Source: Caballeronia cordobensis (GTDB taxonomy: Bacteria; Pseudomonadota; Gammaproteobacteria; Burkholderiales; Burkholderiaceae). From it: 64,000 nt of DNA. Location of the stretch: assembly GCF_001544575.2 (NCBI RefSeq), contig NZ_FCNY02000002.1, positions 62,001-126,000 of the forward strand, read 5' to 3'. A program made the position numbers and the translations under genes. Positions 56,238-64,000 of the stretch are shown here, one piece after another (position 1 is the stretch's first letter; each line of letters starts with the position of its first letter). Below the pieces are notes generated by a model that worked only from the letters and a program-made list of their open reading frames with translations, was not told the origin of the DNA and made no database searches.

Positions 56238-57470
56238 ATGCAGACCGATCCTTTCCGTCCCGGCGCCTTGCGCATCGGTACGCCGCTGTCCCCCAACGCG
56301 ACGCGCGTGATGCTGCTCGGCGCGGGCGAACTCGGCAAGGAAGTGATCATCGCGTTGCAGCGTCTGGGTGTGGAAGTGATCGCGGTCGATCGTTACGCGA
56401 ATGCGCCGGGGCATCAGGTTGCGCATCGCGCGCACGTCATCGACATGACGGACGGCGCAGCGTTGCGCGCGCTCGTCGAACAGGAGCGGCCGCATCTGAT
56501 CGTGCCGGAGATCGAGGCGATCGCGACCGATGCGCTCGCCGAAATCGAATCGGCCGGGCTCGCGACCGTCATTCCGACCGCGCGCGCCACGCAGCTCACG
56601 ATGAACCGCGAAGGCATCCGGCGTCTCGCCGCCGAGGAGCTCGGGCTGCCGACTTCGCCGTATGCGTTCGCGCAATCGCTCGACGAGATGAAGGCGGCGA
56701 TCGGCACGATCGGCTTCCCGTGCGTGGTGAAACCGGTGATGTCCTCGTCGGGCAAGGGGCAGTCGGTGCTGAAAAGCGACGCGGATATCGAACCCGCGTG
56801 GCAGTACGCGATGGCGGGCGGCCGCGTGAATCACGGGCGTGTGATCGTCGAGGGTTTCATCGACTTCGACTATGAAATCACGCAGCTCACGGTGCGCGCG
56901 GCGGATGCGGCGAGCGGCGAGACGCAGACGTATTTCTGCGAGCCGATCGGCCATGTGCAGGTGGCGGGCGATTACGTCGAATCGTGGCAGCCGCAGGCGA
57001 TGAGTCCGGCCGCGCTCGCGAAAGCGCGCGACGTCGCCGCGAAGGTGACGACCGCGCTGGGCGGCCGGGGGCTCTTCGGCGTCGAGCTTTTCGTGCGCGG
57101 CGACGATGTGTGGTTCTCGGAAGTGAGCCCGCGTCCGCACGACACCGGCCTCGTCACGCTCGCGACGCAGCGCTTCTCCGAGTTCGAGCTGCATGCGCGC
57201 GCGATTCTCGGCTTGCCTGTCGATACCACGCTCGCCACGCCGGGCGCGTCCGCCGTGATCTACGGCGGGCTGGAGCAAGCGGGCATCGCGTTCGAGGGCG
57301 TGGCTGAAGCGCTCGCCGTGCCGGGCGCGGATCTGCGGCTGTTCGGCAAGCCGGAAAGCTTCGCGAAGCGGCGCATGGGCGTCGCGCTGGCGACGGGCGC
57401 GGACACGGAGCAGGCGCGCGAGCGCGCAAGGCTCGCGGCGTCGAAGGTTACGCCGGTGGCGGCAAGTTAA
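56238..57470 (+). CDS. purT: Formate-dependent phosphoribosylglycinamide formyltransferase
   Basis: The 410-residue ATP-grasp enzyme carries out the third step of purine synthesis using formate and ATP instead of formyl-tetrahydrofolate. Marks are [48 protein letters not shown] (ATP loop) and [22 protein letters not shown] lies nine bases before the ATG at 56238. The frame is open 13 codons upstream, without support. Confidence 0.96.
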   Translation: MQTDPFRPGALRIGTPLSPNATRVMLLGAGELGKEVIIALQRLGVEVIAVDRYANAPGHQVAHRAHVIDMTDGAALRALVEQERPHLIVPEIEAIATDALAEIESAGLATVIPTARATQLTMNREGIRRLAAEELGLPTSPYAFAQSLDEMKAAIGTIGFPCVVKPVMSSSGKGQSVLKSDADIEPAWQYAMAGGRVNHGRVIVEGFIDFDYEITQLTVRAADAASGETQTYFCEPIGHVQVAGDYVESWQPQAMSPAALAKARDVAAKVTTALGGRGLFGVELFVRGDDVWFSEVSPRPHDTGLVTLATQRFSEFELHARAILGLPVDTTLATPGASAVIYGGLEQAGIAFEGVAEALAVPGADLRLFGKPESFAKRRMGVALATGADTEQARERARLAASKVTPVAAS

Positions 57471-57524
57471 GCGAAGAGAAGCGAACAAGGCAAGCGGCGC
57501 GCGAGCGCGGGCGGGAGCAAGAAC

Positions 57525-57695
57525 GTGAACTGGAAAGCACTGGCCACGCTCGTCGTGGCGTCCATCGGACTGTCGGGCTGCGGCCTCGCGGCGGCGCCGT
57601 GCCGGATCGCATCGGCGGGACTGAAGATCGTGCCGGTCGTCGGCCACGTCGCCGCCGCGCCCACCGATGCCTGCGCGGACGTGATCGACCCGTGA
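57525..57695 (+). CDS. Small lipoprotein (56 aa), GTG start
   Basis: The frame GTG-AAC-TGG-AAA... encodes MNWKALATLVVASIGLSGCGL..., a short signal peptide with lipobox LSGC (C19), followed by a 35-residue mature part with two more Cys (APCRIA and DACADV) that could pair. GGGAG precedes the GTG by nine bases. Similar short lipoproteins occur in Burkholderia (I believe DUF6726). It lies between purT and the lysozyme-inhibitor-like gene, all rightward. Confidence 0.75.
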   Translation: MNWKALATLVVASIGLSGCGLAAAPCRIASAGLKIVPVVGHVAAAPTDACADVIDP

Positions 57696-57753
57696 CGCGA
57701 TCCGTCATCGCCATCGCCCACGCACCGGCATCCAACGAACCACGAACCGAACG

Positions 57754-58110
57754 ATGAAAAAGCTCTTCGCCTTGCTGCTCGCGTCGCTCTGCGCCCACAC
57801 CGCGCTCGCCATGCCGCTCACCGTGCCGCAGATCCAGACCGCATCCACGCAAACGACCCGCTACGACTGCAAGGACGGCAAGAGCGTGTCCGTGCAGTAC
57901 ACCAACACCCGGAACCATCAGAGCTTCGCGGCGCTGACCGTCGACGGGCGCAAGCTGCTGTTCGTCAACGTGATCGCGGGATCGGGCGCGAAATACGTCG
58001 CCGATCAATACACCTGGTGGACCAAGGGTCCGCAGGCCAATCTCTACGACGAAATGGCCGCGAAGGACGCGCCGCCGCTGCTCGCCGATTGCGAGGCGCG
58101 CAAGAAGTAG
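57754..58110 (+). CDS. MliC/PliC-like lysozyme inhibitor
   Basis: The 118-residue product has a Sec signal peptide (cleavage near residue 19, ALA-MPL) and no lipobox, so it is soluble and periplasmic (PliC-like). The MliC fold marks are TRYDCKDGKSVSVQYTN and GSGAKYVADQYTWWTKG, with Cys at 39 and 113 available for a disulfide. Family members block C-type lysozyme. An ATG 58 bases beyond the small lipoprotein starts it. Confidence 0.82.
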   Translation: MKKLFALLLASLCAHTALAMPLTVPQIQTASTQTTRYDCKDGKSVSVQYTNTRNHQSFAALTVDGRKLLFVNVIAGSGAKYVADQYTWWTKGPQANLYDEMAAKDAPPLLADCEARKK

Positions 58111-58592
58111 GGCCGGGCGCGCCGCGTGCTGGTTCGGCTTCGACCGGCGCGGCGGCGTGCCGCCGGAGCCGGGCGGCGCACGGTGCTACAATGTGCGGCT
58201 TTCCGGCTGTGAATTCGCGGCCGGACCGAATTTCGAGTTTTCCGGCATCGCCGTCGATGCCGGTTCGGGCGGTTCGAGCGGTACGCGGCCTGAGGCGTCC
58301 ACGAACCGCGAGCGAGCGATGCACGTGCCTTGAAGGCGTCATCGAAGCCGTGTTCCATTTGGGCGCGGGCTCGCGAATCGAAACGAATCGAAACGAACGG
58401 CGCTCGAACCGGGCGCGCCAGACACGATAAACCAGCCGCCCAAGCCCGGCGCCGCGCACGATGTGCCGATCGCGTGCGCCCACGAAACCCATCCGCGTAA
58501 GCAAGCGATCGCGACGATCGACCCAACGACCCGACCGATTTTTACGCGCGCCGCATCGAGCGGCATTATTTGCGATAGCCAATATAGTCACC
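58111..58592. other. Long upstream region of the DEAD-box helicase gene
   Basis: This 482-bp gap has no convincing gene. A TACAAT at 58187-58192 would imply a leader of nearly 400 bases, while TATAGT at 58583-58588 would imply none. Two tandem copies of AATCGAAACG lie at 58376-58395. No known riboswitch or terminator is seen. Confidence 0.45.
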
Positions 58593-60083
58593 ATGTCCGA
58601 TTCCGTCGCCACGAACACGTCCACCGCTTTGGGCGCCGCGCCTACGTTCGACCAGTTCGGTTTGGCCGCCGACATCCTGAAGGCGGTGCGCGAGTCCGGC
58701 TACACCACGCCCACGCCGATCCAGGCGCAGGCGATTCCGGTCGTCCTCGCGGGCCGCGATGTCATGGGCGCCGCGCAGACCGGCACCGGCAAGACCGCGA
58801 GTTTCTCGCTGCCGATCATCCAGCGCCTGTTGCCGAGCGCGAACACGAGCGCCTCGCCGGCGCGCCATCCGGTGCGCGCGCTGATGCTCACGCCCACGCG
58901 CGAACTCGCCGATCAGGTCGCCGCCAACGTGCAGACGTACTCGAAGCACACGCCGCTGCGCAGCACGGTCGTGTTCGGCGGCGTCGACATGAACCCGCAG
59001 TCCGATGCGCTGCGCCGGGGCGTCGAAATCCTGATCGCGACGCCCGGACGCCTGCTCGATCACGTCCAGCAGAAAACGGTCAATCTGGGCCAGGTCCAGA
59101 TGCTGGTGCTCGACGAAGCCGACCGCATGCTCGACATGGGCTTTCTGCCCGACCTGCAACGCATCCTGAATCTGCTGCCGAAGGAGCGTCAGACGCTGCT
59201 GTTCTCCGCGACGTTCTCGCCGGAAATCAAGAAGCTCGCGTCCACGTATCTGCGCAATCCGCAGACGATCGAAGTCGCCCGCAGCAATTCGACCGCGACG
59301 AACGTGCGTCAGATCGTCTTCGAGGTTCATGAAAGCGACAAATCCGGCGCGGTCGCGCAGCTCATTCGCGAGCGCGAGCTGAAGCAGGTGATCGTGTTCT
59401 GCAACAGCAAGATCGGCGCGAGCCGGCTCGCGCGCGTGCTGGAGAAGGACGGCATCGTCGCGACGGCGATTCACGGCGACCGTTCGCAAAGCGAGCGCAT
59501 GCAGGCGCTCGACGCGTTCAAGCGCGGCGAGATCGAAGCGCTCGTCGCCACCGATGTCGCCGCGCGCGGTCTTGATATCGCCGAATTGCCGGCGGTCATC
59601 AACTTCGACCTGCCGTTCAACGCGGAAGATTATGTGCACCGCATCGGCCGCACGGGGCGCGCGGGCGCGTCGGGCGACGCGCTGTCGCTGTGCAGCGCGA
59701 ACGAGCGCAAGCAACTCGCCGACATCGAAAAGCTCATCAAGCGTCCGCTCGAAGTCGAGCCGCTCGAAGTGACGATGCGCGCGCGCCGCGATGGTGCGAC
59801 GTCCGCGCCGCGGCGCGACGAGCGCTTCGGCCGTTCGGAGCGCACCGAGCACCGTCACGGATCGCGCGACGAAGCCGGCTCGCGCCGCCGCACGGCGGGC
59901 ACGCATGATCGTCCGCGCGGCCGTCAGCAGCCCATCGACGAGTTTTTCCTGAAGCCCTACGAGCCGTCGCCCTCGGCGATGAAGCGTCAGGAGGAAACGG
60001 TCGAGCCCGAGCGCAAGAGCGCGCCGAAGCAGCCGCTCGCGGCCTTGCTCGGCGGATTGGGCATGCCGCGCAAGTCGTCGTAA
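58593..60083 (+). CDS. rhlE: DEAD-box ATP-dependent RNA helicase (RhlE-like)
   Basis: The 496-residue protein has all DEAD-box motifs: Q motif (FDQFGL... TPTPIQAQAIP), AQTGTGKT, PTRELADQ, TPGRLLDH, DEADRMLDMGF, SATF, and HRIGRTGR. The C-terminal tail (about 385-496) is Arg-rich and low in complexity, an RNA-binding extension as in RhlE. It probably acts in ribosome assembly and RNA decay at low temperature. The ATG has no ribosome site but TATAGT just upstream. Confidence 0.92.
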   Translation: MSDSVATNTSTALGAAPTFDQFGLAADILKAVRESGYTTPTPIQAQAIPVVLAGRDVMGAAQTGTGKTASFSLPIIQRLLPSANTSASPARHPVRALMLTPTRELADQVAANVQTYSKHTPLRSTVVFGGVDMNPQSDALRRGVEILIATPGRLLDHVQQKTVNLGQVQMLVLDEADRMLDMGFLPDLQRILNLLPKERQTLLFSATFSPEIKKLASTYLRNPQTIEVARSNSTATNVRQIVFEVHESDKSGAVAQLIRERELKQVIVFCNSKIGASRLARVLEKDGIVATAIHGDRSQSERMQALDAFKRGEIEALVATDVAARGLDIAELPAVINFDLPFNAEDYVHRIGRTGRAGASGDALSLCSANERKQLADIEKLIKRPLEVEPLEVTMRARRDGATSAPRRDERFGRSERTEHRHGSRDEAGSRRRTAGTHDRPRGRQQPIDEFFLKPYEPSPSAMKRQEETVEPERKSAPKQPLAALLGGLGMPRKSS

Positions 60084-60090
60084 AGGTCAG

Positions 60091-60119
60091 AAAGGCAGCC
60101 CGCGTGGCTGCCTTTTTTG
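60091..60119. terminator. Terminator between rhlE and gluQ
   Basis: A perfect 10-bp stem (AAAGGCAGCC/GGCTGCCTTT) with a 5-base loop (CGCGT) is followed by TTTT. It separates two convergent genes. Confidence 0.92.
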
Positions 60120-60135
60120 CGTCTGGCGGCGGAAT

Positions 60136-61020
60136 TCAGCGCGCGAAGCGCTGCGCCCATGCGGCCGTCGCGGCGCTGTAGAACGTATCGAGCGACGAGA
60201 TCGATGAAAGCGACGACGCAACGTCGAGGCCCAGATGGCGCGCCGCCTGCACGAGCGCATCGAGCGGCGCGTGGCGATCGAGCGGGGCCGCGCCCGTCTG
60301 CTTGCTGAGCTTCTCGCCGGCGTCGTTATTGACGACAGGCACATGCAGATAAGCCGGCGTCGGCACGTCGAGACACCGTTGCAGGTAGATTTGCCGCGCC
60401 GTCGAATCGAGCAGATCGGCGCCGCGCACGACATGCGTGATGTTCGCGTCGGCATCGTCGACGACGACCGCGAGTTGATACGCCCACAAGCCGTCCGCCC
60501 GCTTCAGCGCGAAATCCCCGACCTCGGTGGCCAGATCTTGTGATTGCATGCCTTGCCAACGATCCTGAAACGACACGACGGCCGCCGCGCCATCCGGCAC
60601 GCGCAGCCGCCATGCGCGCGCGGGTTTTCCATGCAGACCGTTTCGGCACGTGCCCGGATAGGCGAGGGTGGCGTGGCGCGCATGTGCGTGTAGCAGCGAA
60701 TCCGCGATTTCGCGCCGCGTGCAGCCGCACGGATAGATGAAGCCCGCCGCCTGCAACCGCGCGAACGCCGCCGCATAGGCCGCGTCGCGTTCGCTCTGCC
60801 AGACCGGAAGCGAATCGGAATGCATGCCGAAGTGCGCGAGCGTCGCGAGGATGTCATCGGCGGCGCCGGGCACGGTGCGCGGCGCGTCCACGTCTTCGAT
60901 GCGCACGATCCAGCTTCCGCCGTGCGCGCGGGCATCGAGAAAACTGGCGAGCGCGCTGACGAGCGAGCCCGCATGGAGCGGACCGGTCGGCGAGGGCGCG
61001 AATCGGCCGCGATACGTCAT
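60136..61020 (-). CDS. gluQ: Glutamyl-Q tRNA(Asp) synthetase
   Basis: The 294-residue enzyme attaches glutamate to queuosine in the anticodon of tRNA-Asp. It is a truncated GluRS: the HIGH motif reads HAGS (16-19), KMSKS reads EKLSKQ, and the anticodon-binding domain is absent. Zinc ligands include the Cys pair in YPCGC and a later Cys in TCRNG. trhO, another tRNA-modifying gene, lies six bases upstream on the same strand, so they may be co-transcribed. Confidence 0.95.
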   Translation of the reverse strand: MTYRGRFAPSPTGPLHAGSLVSALASFLDARAHGGSWIVRIEDVDAPRTVPGAADDILATLAHFGMHSDSLPVWQSERDAAYAAAFARLQAAGFIYPCGCTRREIADSLLHAHARHATLAYPGTCRNGLHGKPARAWRLRVPDGAAAVVSFQDRWQGMQSQDLATEVGDFALKRADGLWAYQLAVVVDDADANITHVVRGADLLDSTARQIYLQRCLDVPTPAYLHVPVVNNDAGEKLSKQTGAAPLDRHAPLDALVQAARHLGLDVASSLSSISSLDTFYSAATAAWAQRFAR

Positions 61021-61026
61021 TCGGTC

Positions 61027-61890
61027 TTACGCCGCCGCGCGGGCCTTCGCGTCGGGATGGCAGGCCGGACACGTCTCGCCCGGCTTGTAGTACGGCGACG
61101 CCTGATCTTCCACCGGCACCACGGCGCGGCAACCGAAGCATTGCGCGGTCGCGGTCGGCTGCAGGTTCGGATCGAGCGCGGTGCGGTAATCGAACACGAA
61201 GCACTCGCCGGTGTAATGCGCGCCGCCCACTTCCTCGAAATACTTGAGAATGCCGCCTTCGAGCTGATAAACATGCTCGATGCCCACTTCCTTCATGTGA
61301 ATCGCGGCCTTTTCACAGCGAATGCCGCCGGTGCAGAACGACACGACCGTCTTGCCTTCCATATCCGCGCGATTCTTTTCGATGACTTCCGGAAACTCGC
61401 TGAACTTCGTGATGCGGTAATCGAGCGCATTGTCGAACGTGCCGACATCCACTTCGAACGCGTTGCGCGTGTCGAGCATCACGACCGGGCGGCCCGCGTC
61501 GTCGTGGCCGCGGTCGAGCCACGTCTTGAGCGTGGGCGCATCCACGAAAGGCGCGCGGCCGAGTTCCGGCTTGATCGCGGGCTTTTTCATCGTGATGATT
61601 TCGCGCTTGAGCTTCACCAGCATGCGGCGAAAGGGCTGCTTCGCGGAGAGGCTTTCCTTGAATTGCAGATCGGCGAAACGGCCGCCGAAGAGCGCATCCG
61701 TGCGGATGTAATCGATGAACTCGCGGACTTCGGACACCGGCCCGGCGATGAAAAGATTGATGCCCTCCGGCGCCAGCAGAATCGTGCCCTTGAGACCGAG
61801 CGCGTTGCAGCGTTCGGTGACGAGCGGCCGCCACGCGGGGCCGTCTTCGATGCTGACGAATTTGTAGGCGGAGAGGTTCAGAATGCTCAT
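61027..61890 (-). CDS. trhO: tRNA uridine-34 hydroxylase (rhodanese-like)
   Basis: The 287-residue TrhO/YceA-family enzyme hydroxylates U34 of tRNA toward 5-carboxymethoxyuridine. It has an N-terminal acylphosphatase-like domain ([18 protein letters not shown]) and a rhodanese domain with the catalytic loop [10 protein letters not shown]. The C-terminus carries a Cys-rich zinc-like segment, with CFGC followed by ETCPACH. The ATG at 61890 matches the family start. It directly precedes gluQ (6-bp gap). Confidence 0.95.
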   Translation of the reverse strand: MSILNLSAYKFVSIEDGPAWRPLVTERCNALGLKGTILLAPEGINLFIAGPVSEVREFIDYIRTDALFGGRFADLQFKESLSAKQPFRRMLVKLKREIITMKKPAIKPELGRAPFVDAPTLKTWLDRGHDDAGRPVVMLDTRNAFEVDVGTFDNALDYRITKFSEFPEVIEKNRADMEGKTVVSFCTGGIRCEKAAIHMKEVGIEHVYQLEGGILKYFEEVGGAHYTGECFVFDYRTALDPNLQPTATAQCFGCRAVVPVEDQASPYYKPGETCPACHPDAKARAAA

Positions 61891-62114
61891 GATCGGATGA
61901 CGCGCGATGCGGCGTGTAACAGGTAAGAACGAGTAAATGTTGCGGACGGACGCGCCGCGCAAAACACGTATTATCCCGCAAACGGCGCGCGCTCCCGCAT
62001 TACGCGATGCGGCGATTCCCGCCGCCTTGCGCACGCGCAATATCGATCGCCTTCAAGGGCTTATCCGTTCGGCCAATGCGCCGCCGTCAGGGCAATTTCG
62101 GGACGGCCCGCATG

Positions 62115-62120
62115 TACAAT
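62115..62120 (+). promoter_or_regulatory. Candidate -10 hexamer directly before dnaE
   Basis: TACAAT ends six bases before the dnaE ATG at 62127. The implied transcription start coincides with the start codon. The -35 region (GGCAAT/GCAATT near 62092) is weak. Confidence 0.4.
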
Positions 62121-62126
62121 ACCGCC

Positions 62127-64000
62127 ATGTCAGATCCCCGCTTCGTTCATCTCCGCGTCCACTCCGAATTCTCGATCGCCGACGGCATCGTACGGCTGGA
62201 CGATGTCGTCAAGGCTGCCGCACAAGACGGACAAGGCGCGCTCGCGCTGACCGATCTCGGCAACGCATTCGGTCTCGTGCGCTTTTACAAGGAAGCGCGC
62301 GGCAAGGGTGTGAAGCCCATCGCCGGTTGCGACGTCTGGATCACCAATCCAGACGACCGCGACAAGCCCTCGCGCCTGCTTTTGCTCGTGCGCGACAAGC
62401 AGGGCTATCTGAACCTGTGCGAACTGCTGAGCCGCGCGTGGCTGACGAATCAGTATCGCGGCCGCGCCGAGGTCATGCTGGAGTGGCTCGAAGGCGGCCT
62501 GGCGCAAGGCCTGCTCGCGCTGTCGGGCGCGCAGACGGGCGATATCGGCATGGCGTTCGCCGCGGGCAATGCGGCGAGCGCGCAACGTCACGCCGAGCGC
62601 TGGGCGAAGCTCTTTCCCAATGCGTTCTACATCGAACTGCAGCGCGCGGGACAGCCGGGCGAGCAGGGCTACATTCAGGAAGCCGTCGCGCTGGCCGCGA
62701 AGCTGCGCTTGCCGGTCGTCGCGACGCATCCGATGCAGTTCATGACCCCCGACGATTTCACCGCGCACGAAGCGCGCGTGTGCATTTCGGAAGGCGATAT
62801 CCTCGCGAATCCGCGCCGGCAGAAGCGCTTCACGCAAGATCAGTTTTTCCGCACGCAGGACGAAATGTGCGCGCTCTTCGCGGATATTCCTTCCGCGCTC
62901 GCGAACACGGTGGAGATCGCCAGGCGCTGCAATCTGACGCTCGAACTCGGCAAGCCGAAGCTGCCGCTCTTCCCGACACCCGATGGCATGTCGCTCGACG
63001 ACTATCTCGTGCAACTGTCGAAGGAAGGGCTCGAAGTCCGCCTGCAGCAGCTTTATCCCGATGAAACCGAACGCGAGGCGCAGCGCGAAACGTATTACGC
63101 GCGCCTCGATTTCGAGTGCGGCACGATCATCAAGATGGGCTTTCCGGGCTACTTCCTGATCGTCGCCGACTTCATCATGTGGGCGAAGAACAATGGCGTG
63201 CCGGTCGGTCCGGGCCGCGGTTCGGGCGCAGGCTCGCTCGTCGCGTATGCGCTCGGCATTACCGATCTCGACCCGCTGCGCTACAACCTGCTGTTCGAAC
63301 GCTTCCTGAATCCGGAACGCGTGTCGATGCCCGACTTCGACATCGACTTCTGTCAGGAAGGGCGCGACCGCGTCATCCAGTACGTGAAGGGCAAGTACGG
63401 CGCGGACGCCGTGTCGCAGATCGCGACCTTCGGCACGATGGCGGCGAAGGCCGCGGTGCGCGACATCGGCCGCGTGCTCGATCTGGGCTACATGTTCACC
63501 GATGGCATCGCCAAGCTGATTCCGTTCAAGCCGGGCAAGCACGTGACCATCGCGGACGCGATGAAGGAAGAGCCGACGCTGCAGGAGCGCTTCGATTCCG
63601 AAGACGAAGTGCATCAGTTGCTCGAACTCGCGCAGCGCGTCGAAGGGCTCACGCGTAACGTCGGCATGCACGCGGGCGGCGTTCTGATCGCGCCGGGCAA
63701 GCTCACGGACTTTTGCCCGCTCTACACGCAGGGCGAAGACGGCGGCGTCGTCAGTCAGTACGACAAGGACGACGTAGAAGCCGTCGGCCTCGTGAAGTTC
63801 GACTTTCTGGGCCTCACCACGCTCACCATTCTCGACTGGGCCGAGCGTTACATCCGGCGCCTCGATCCGTCGAAGCAAGACTGGAATCTCGCGCAAGTGC
63901 CGCTCGACGATCCGGTCTCGTTCCAGATACTGAAGAAAGCGAACACCGTCGCCGTGTTCCAGCTGGAAAGCCGCGGCATGCAGGGCATGCTGAAGGACGC
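62127..64000 (+). CDS. dnaE: DNA polymerase III alpha subunit, 3' end beyond window
   Basis: The first 624 residues of the replicative polymerase are present, running off the window edge. The N-terminal PHP domain starts FVHLRVHSEFSIADG. The palm has PDFDIDF, with catalytic D403 and D405, and GPGRGSGAGSLVAYALGI. The KFDFLGLTTLTIL and FQLESRGMQGML segments fit DnaE1-type. The start at 62127 (MSDPRF) is the usual one; an in-frame ATG at 62112 adds five residues. No ribosome site is visible. Confidence 0.95.
   Translation, partial: MSDPRFVHLRVHSEFSIADGIVRLDDVVKAAAQDGQGALALTDLGNAFGLVRFYKEARGKGVKPIAGCDVWITNPDDRDKPSRLLLLVRDKQGYLNLCELLSRAWLTNQYRGRAEVMLEWLEGGLAQGLLALSGAQTGDIGMAFAAGNAASAQRHAERWAKLFPNAFYIELQRAGQPGEQGYIQEAVALAAKLRLPVVATHPMQFMTPDDFTAHEARVCISEGDILANPRRQKRFTQDQFFRTQDEMCALFADIPSALANTVEIARRCNLTLELGKPKLPLFPTPDGMSLDDYLVQLSKEGLEVRLQQLYPDETEREAQRETYYARLDFECGTIIKMGFPGYFLIVADFIMWAKNNGVPVGPGRGSGAGSLVAYALGITDLDPLRYNLLFERFLNPERVSMPDFDIDFCQEGRDRVIQYVKGKYGADAVSQIATFGTMAAKAAVRDIGRVLDLGYMFTDGIAKLIPFKPGKHVTIADAMKEEPTLQERFDSEDEVHQLLELAQRVEGLTRNVGMHAGGVLIAPGKLTDFCPLYTQGEDGGVVSQYDKDDVEAVGLVKFDFLGLTTLTILDWAERYIRRLDPSKQDWNLAQVPLDDPVSFQILKKANTVAVFQLESRGMQGMLKD

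Noticed and set aside
62130-63896. 588-codon minus-strand frame at the right edge
   Set aside because: It is antisense to dnaE, which is identified by the PHP domain and PDFDIDF motif but runs off the window.

Overview
The window is about 64 kb of high-GC chromosomal DNA from a betaproteobacterium of the order Burkholderiales, most like Burkholderia, Paraburkholderia or Caballeronia. This rests on gene content and protein style: a Cys-nucleophile intracellular PHB depolymerase, an orphan rsxB next to nth, a Burkholderia-type fused dehydroshikimate dehydratase, a cyn locus, PagP and a second FtsK. Most of the window is ordinary core genome. I see no prophage, insertion sequence, CRISPR array or rRNA. 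The only clear accessory unit is a PIN/helix-turn-helix toxin-antitoxin pair.

Layout. 0-2.7 kb: quinate/shikimate catabolism, with a truncated shikimate dehydrogenase divergent from a dehydroshikimate dehydratase/HPPD-like fusion. 2.8-5.4 kb: tRNA-Arg(CCT), then cyanate detoxification (cynTS divergent from cynR, no cynX). 5.4-7.8 kb: DUF4239 membrane protein, methyltransferase, rubredoxin and a DUF4399 periplasmic protein. 8-14.6 kb: Uup-type ABC-F ATPase and topoisomerase IV (parE, parC). 14.6-16.2 kb: toxin-antitoxin pair, two tandem 15-bp repeats and a CopD-like membrane protein. 16.2-18.6 kb: a GGDEF-EAL sensor. 19-25.2 kb: a MocR regulator divergent from a same-strand run of VOC protein, EamA exporter, aminotransferase, RidA and PhzF, which looks like one amino-acid-related module. 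25.1-30.3 kb: an HExxH protein, htpG, a small internally duplicated protein, and the tightly overlapped ubiC / family-6 DNA glycosylase / spermidine-synthase-like operon. 30.3-35.6 kb: a DUF3311 plus sodium-solute symporter pair behind a strong sigma-70-type promoter, a FUSC protein, a PhnB-like VOC protein and transaldolase.

35.7-39.5 kb: a leftward operon of MoxR ATPase, GNAT, VWA protein and BenE. 39.9-43.7 kb: two small c-type cytochromes, DUF1841, nth, rsxB and a TetR regulator. 43.8-47.3 kb: carbon-storage turnover, with PHB depolymerase and a GH15 glucoamylase/trehalase-like enzyme. 47.8-51.6 kb: small proteins, a secreted lactonase, PagP and a CorA/ZntB transporter. 51.6-55.2 kb: an FtsK with a reduced membrane domain and a very long Pro/Ala-rich linker. 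55.3-64 kb: META-domain lipoprotein, purT, a 56-residue lipoprotein, a lysozyme-inhibitor-like protein, a DEAD-box helicase, gluQ, trhO and the 5' two-thirds of dnaE.

Links between genes. CynT supplies bicarbonate to CynS and CynR probably senses cyanate. Topoisomerase IV, FtsK and DnaE all serve chromosome replication and segregation, but they lie in separate units. MoxR-VWA pairs usually act as a chaperone for metalloenzyme maturation. RidA next to a PLP aminotransferase fits removal of reactive imines. I did not find a clearly unprecedented system. The best leads are the soluble orphan RsxB, the MocR/aminotransferase/RidA/exporter module, the HExxH protein beside htpG, and several genes whose -10 hexamer sits right in front of the start codon without a Shine-Dalgarno sequence.
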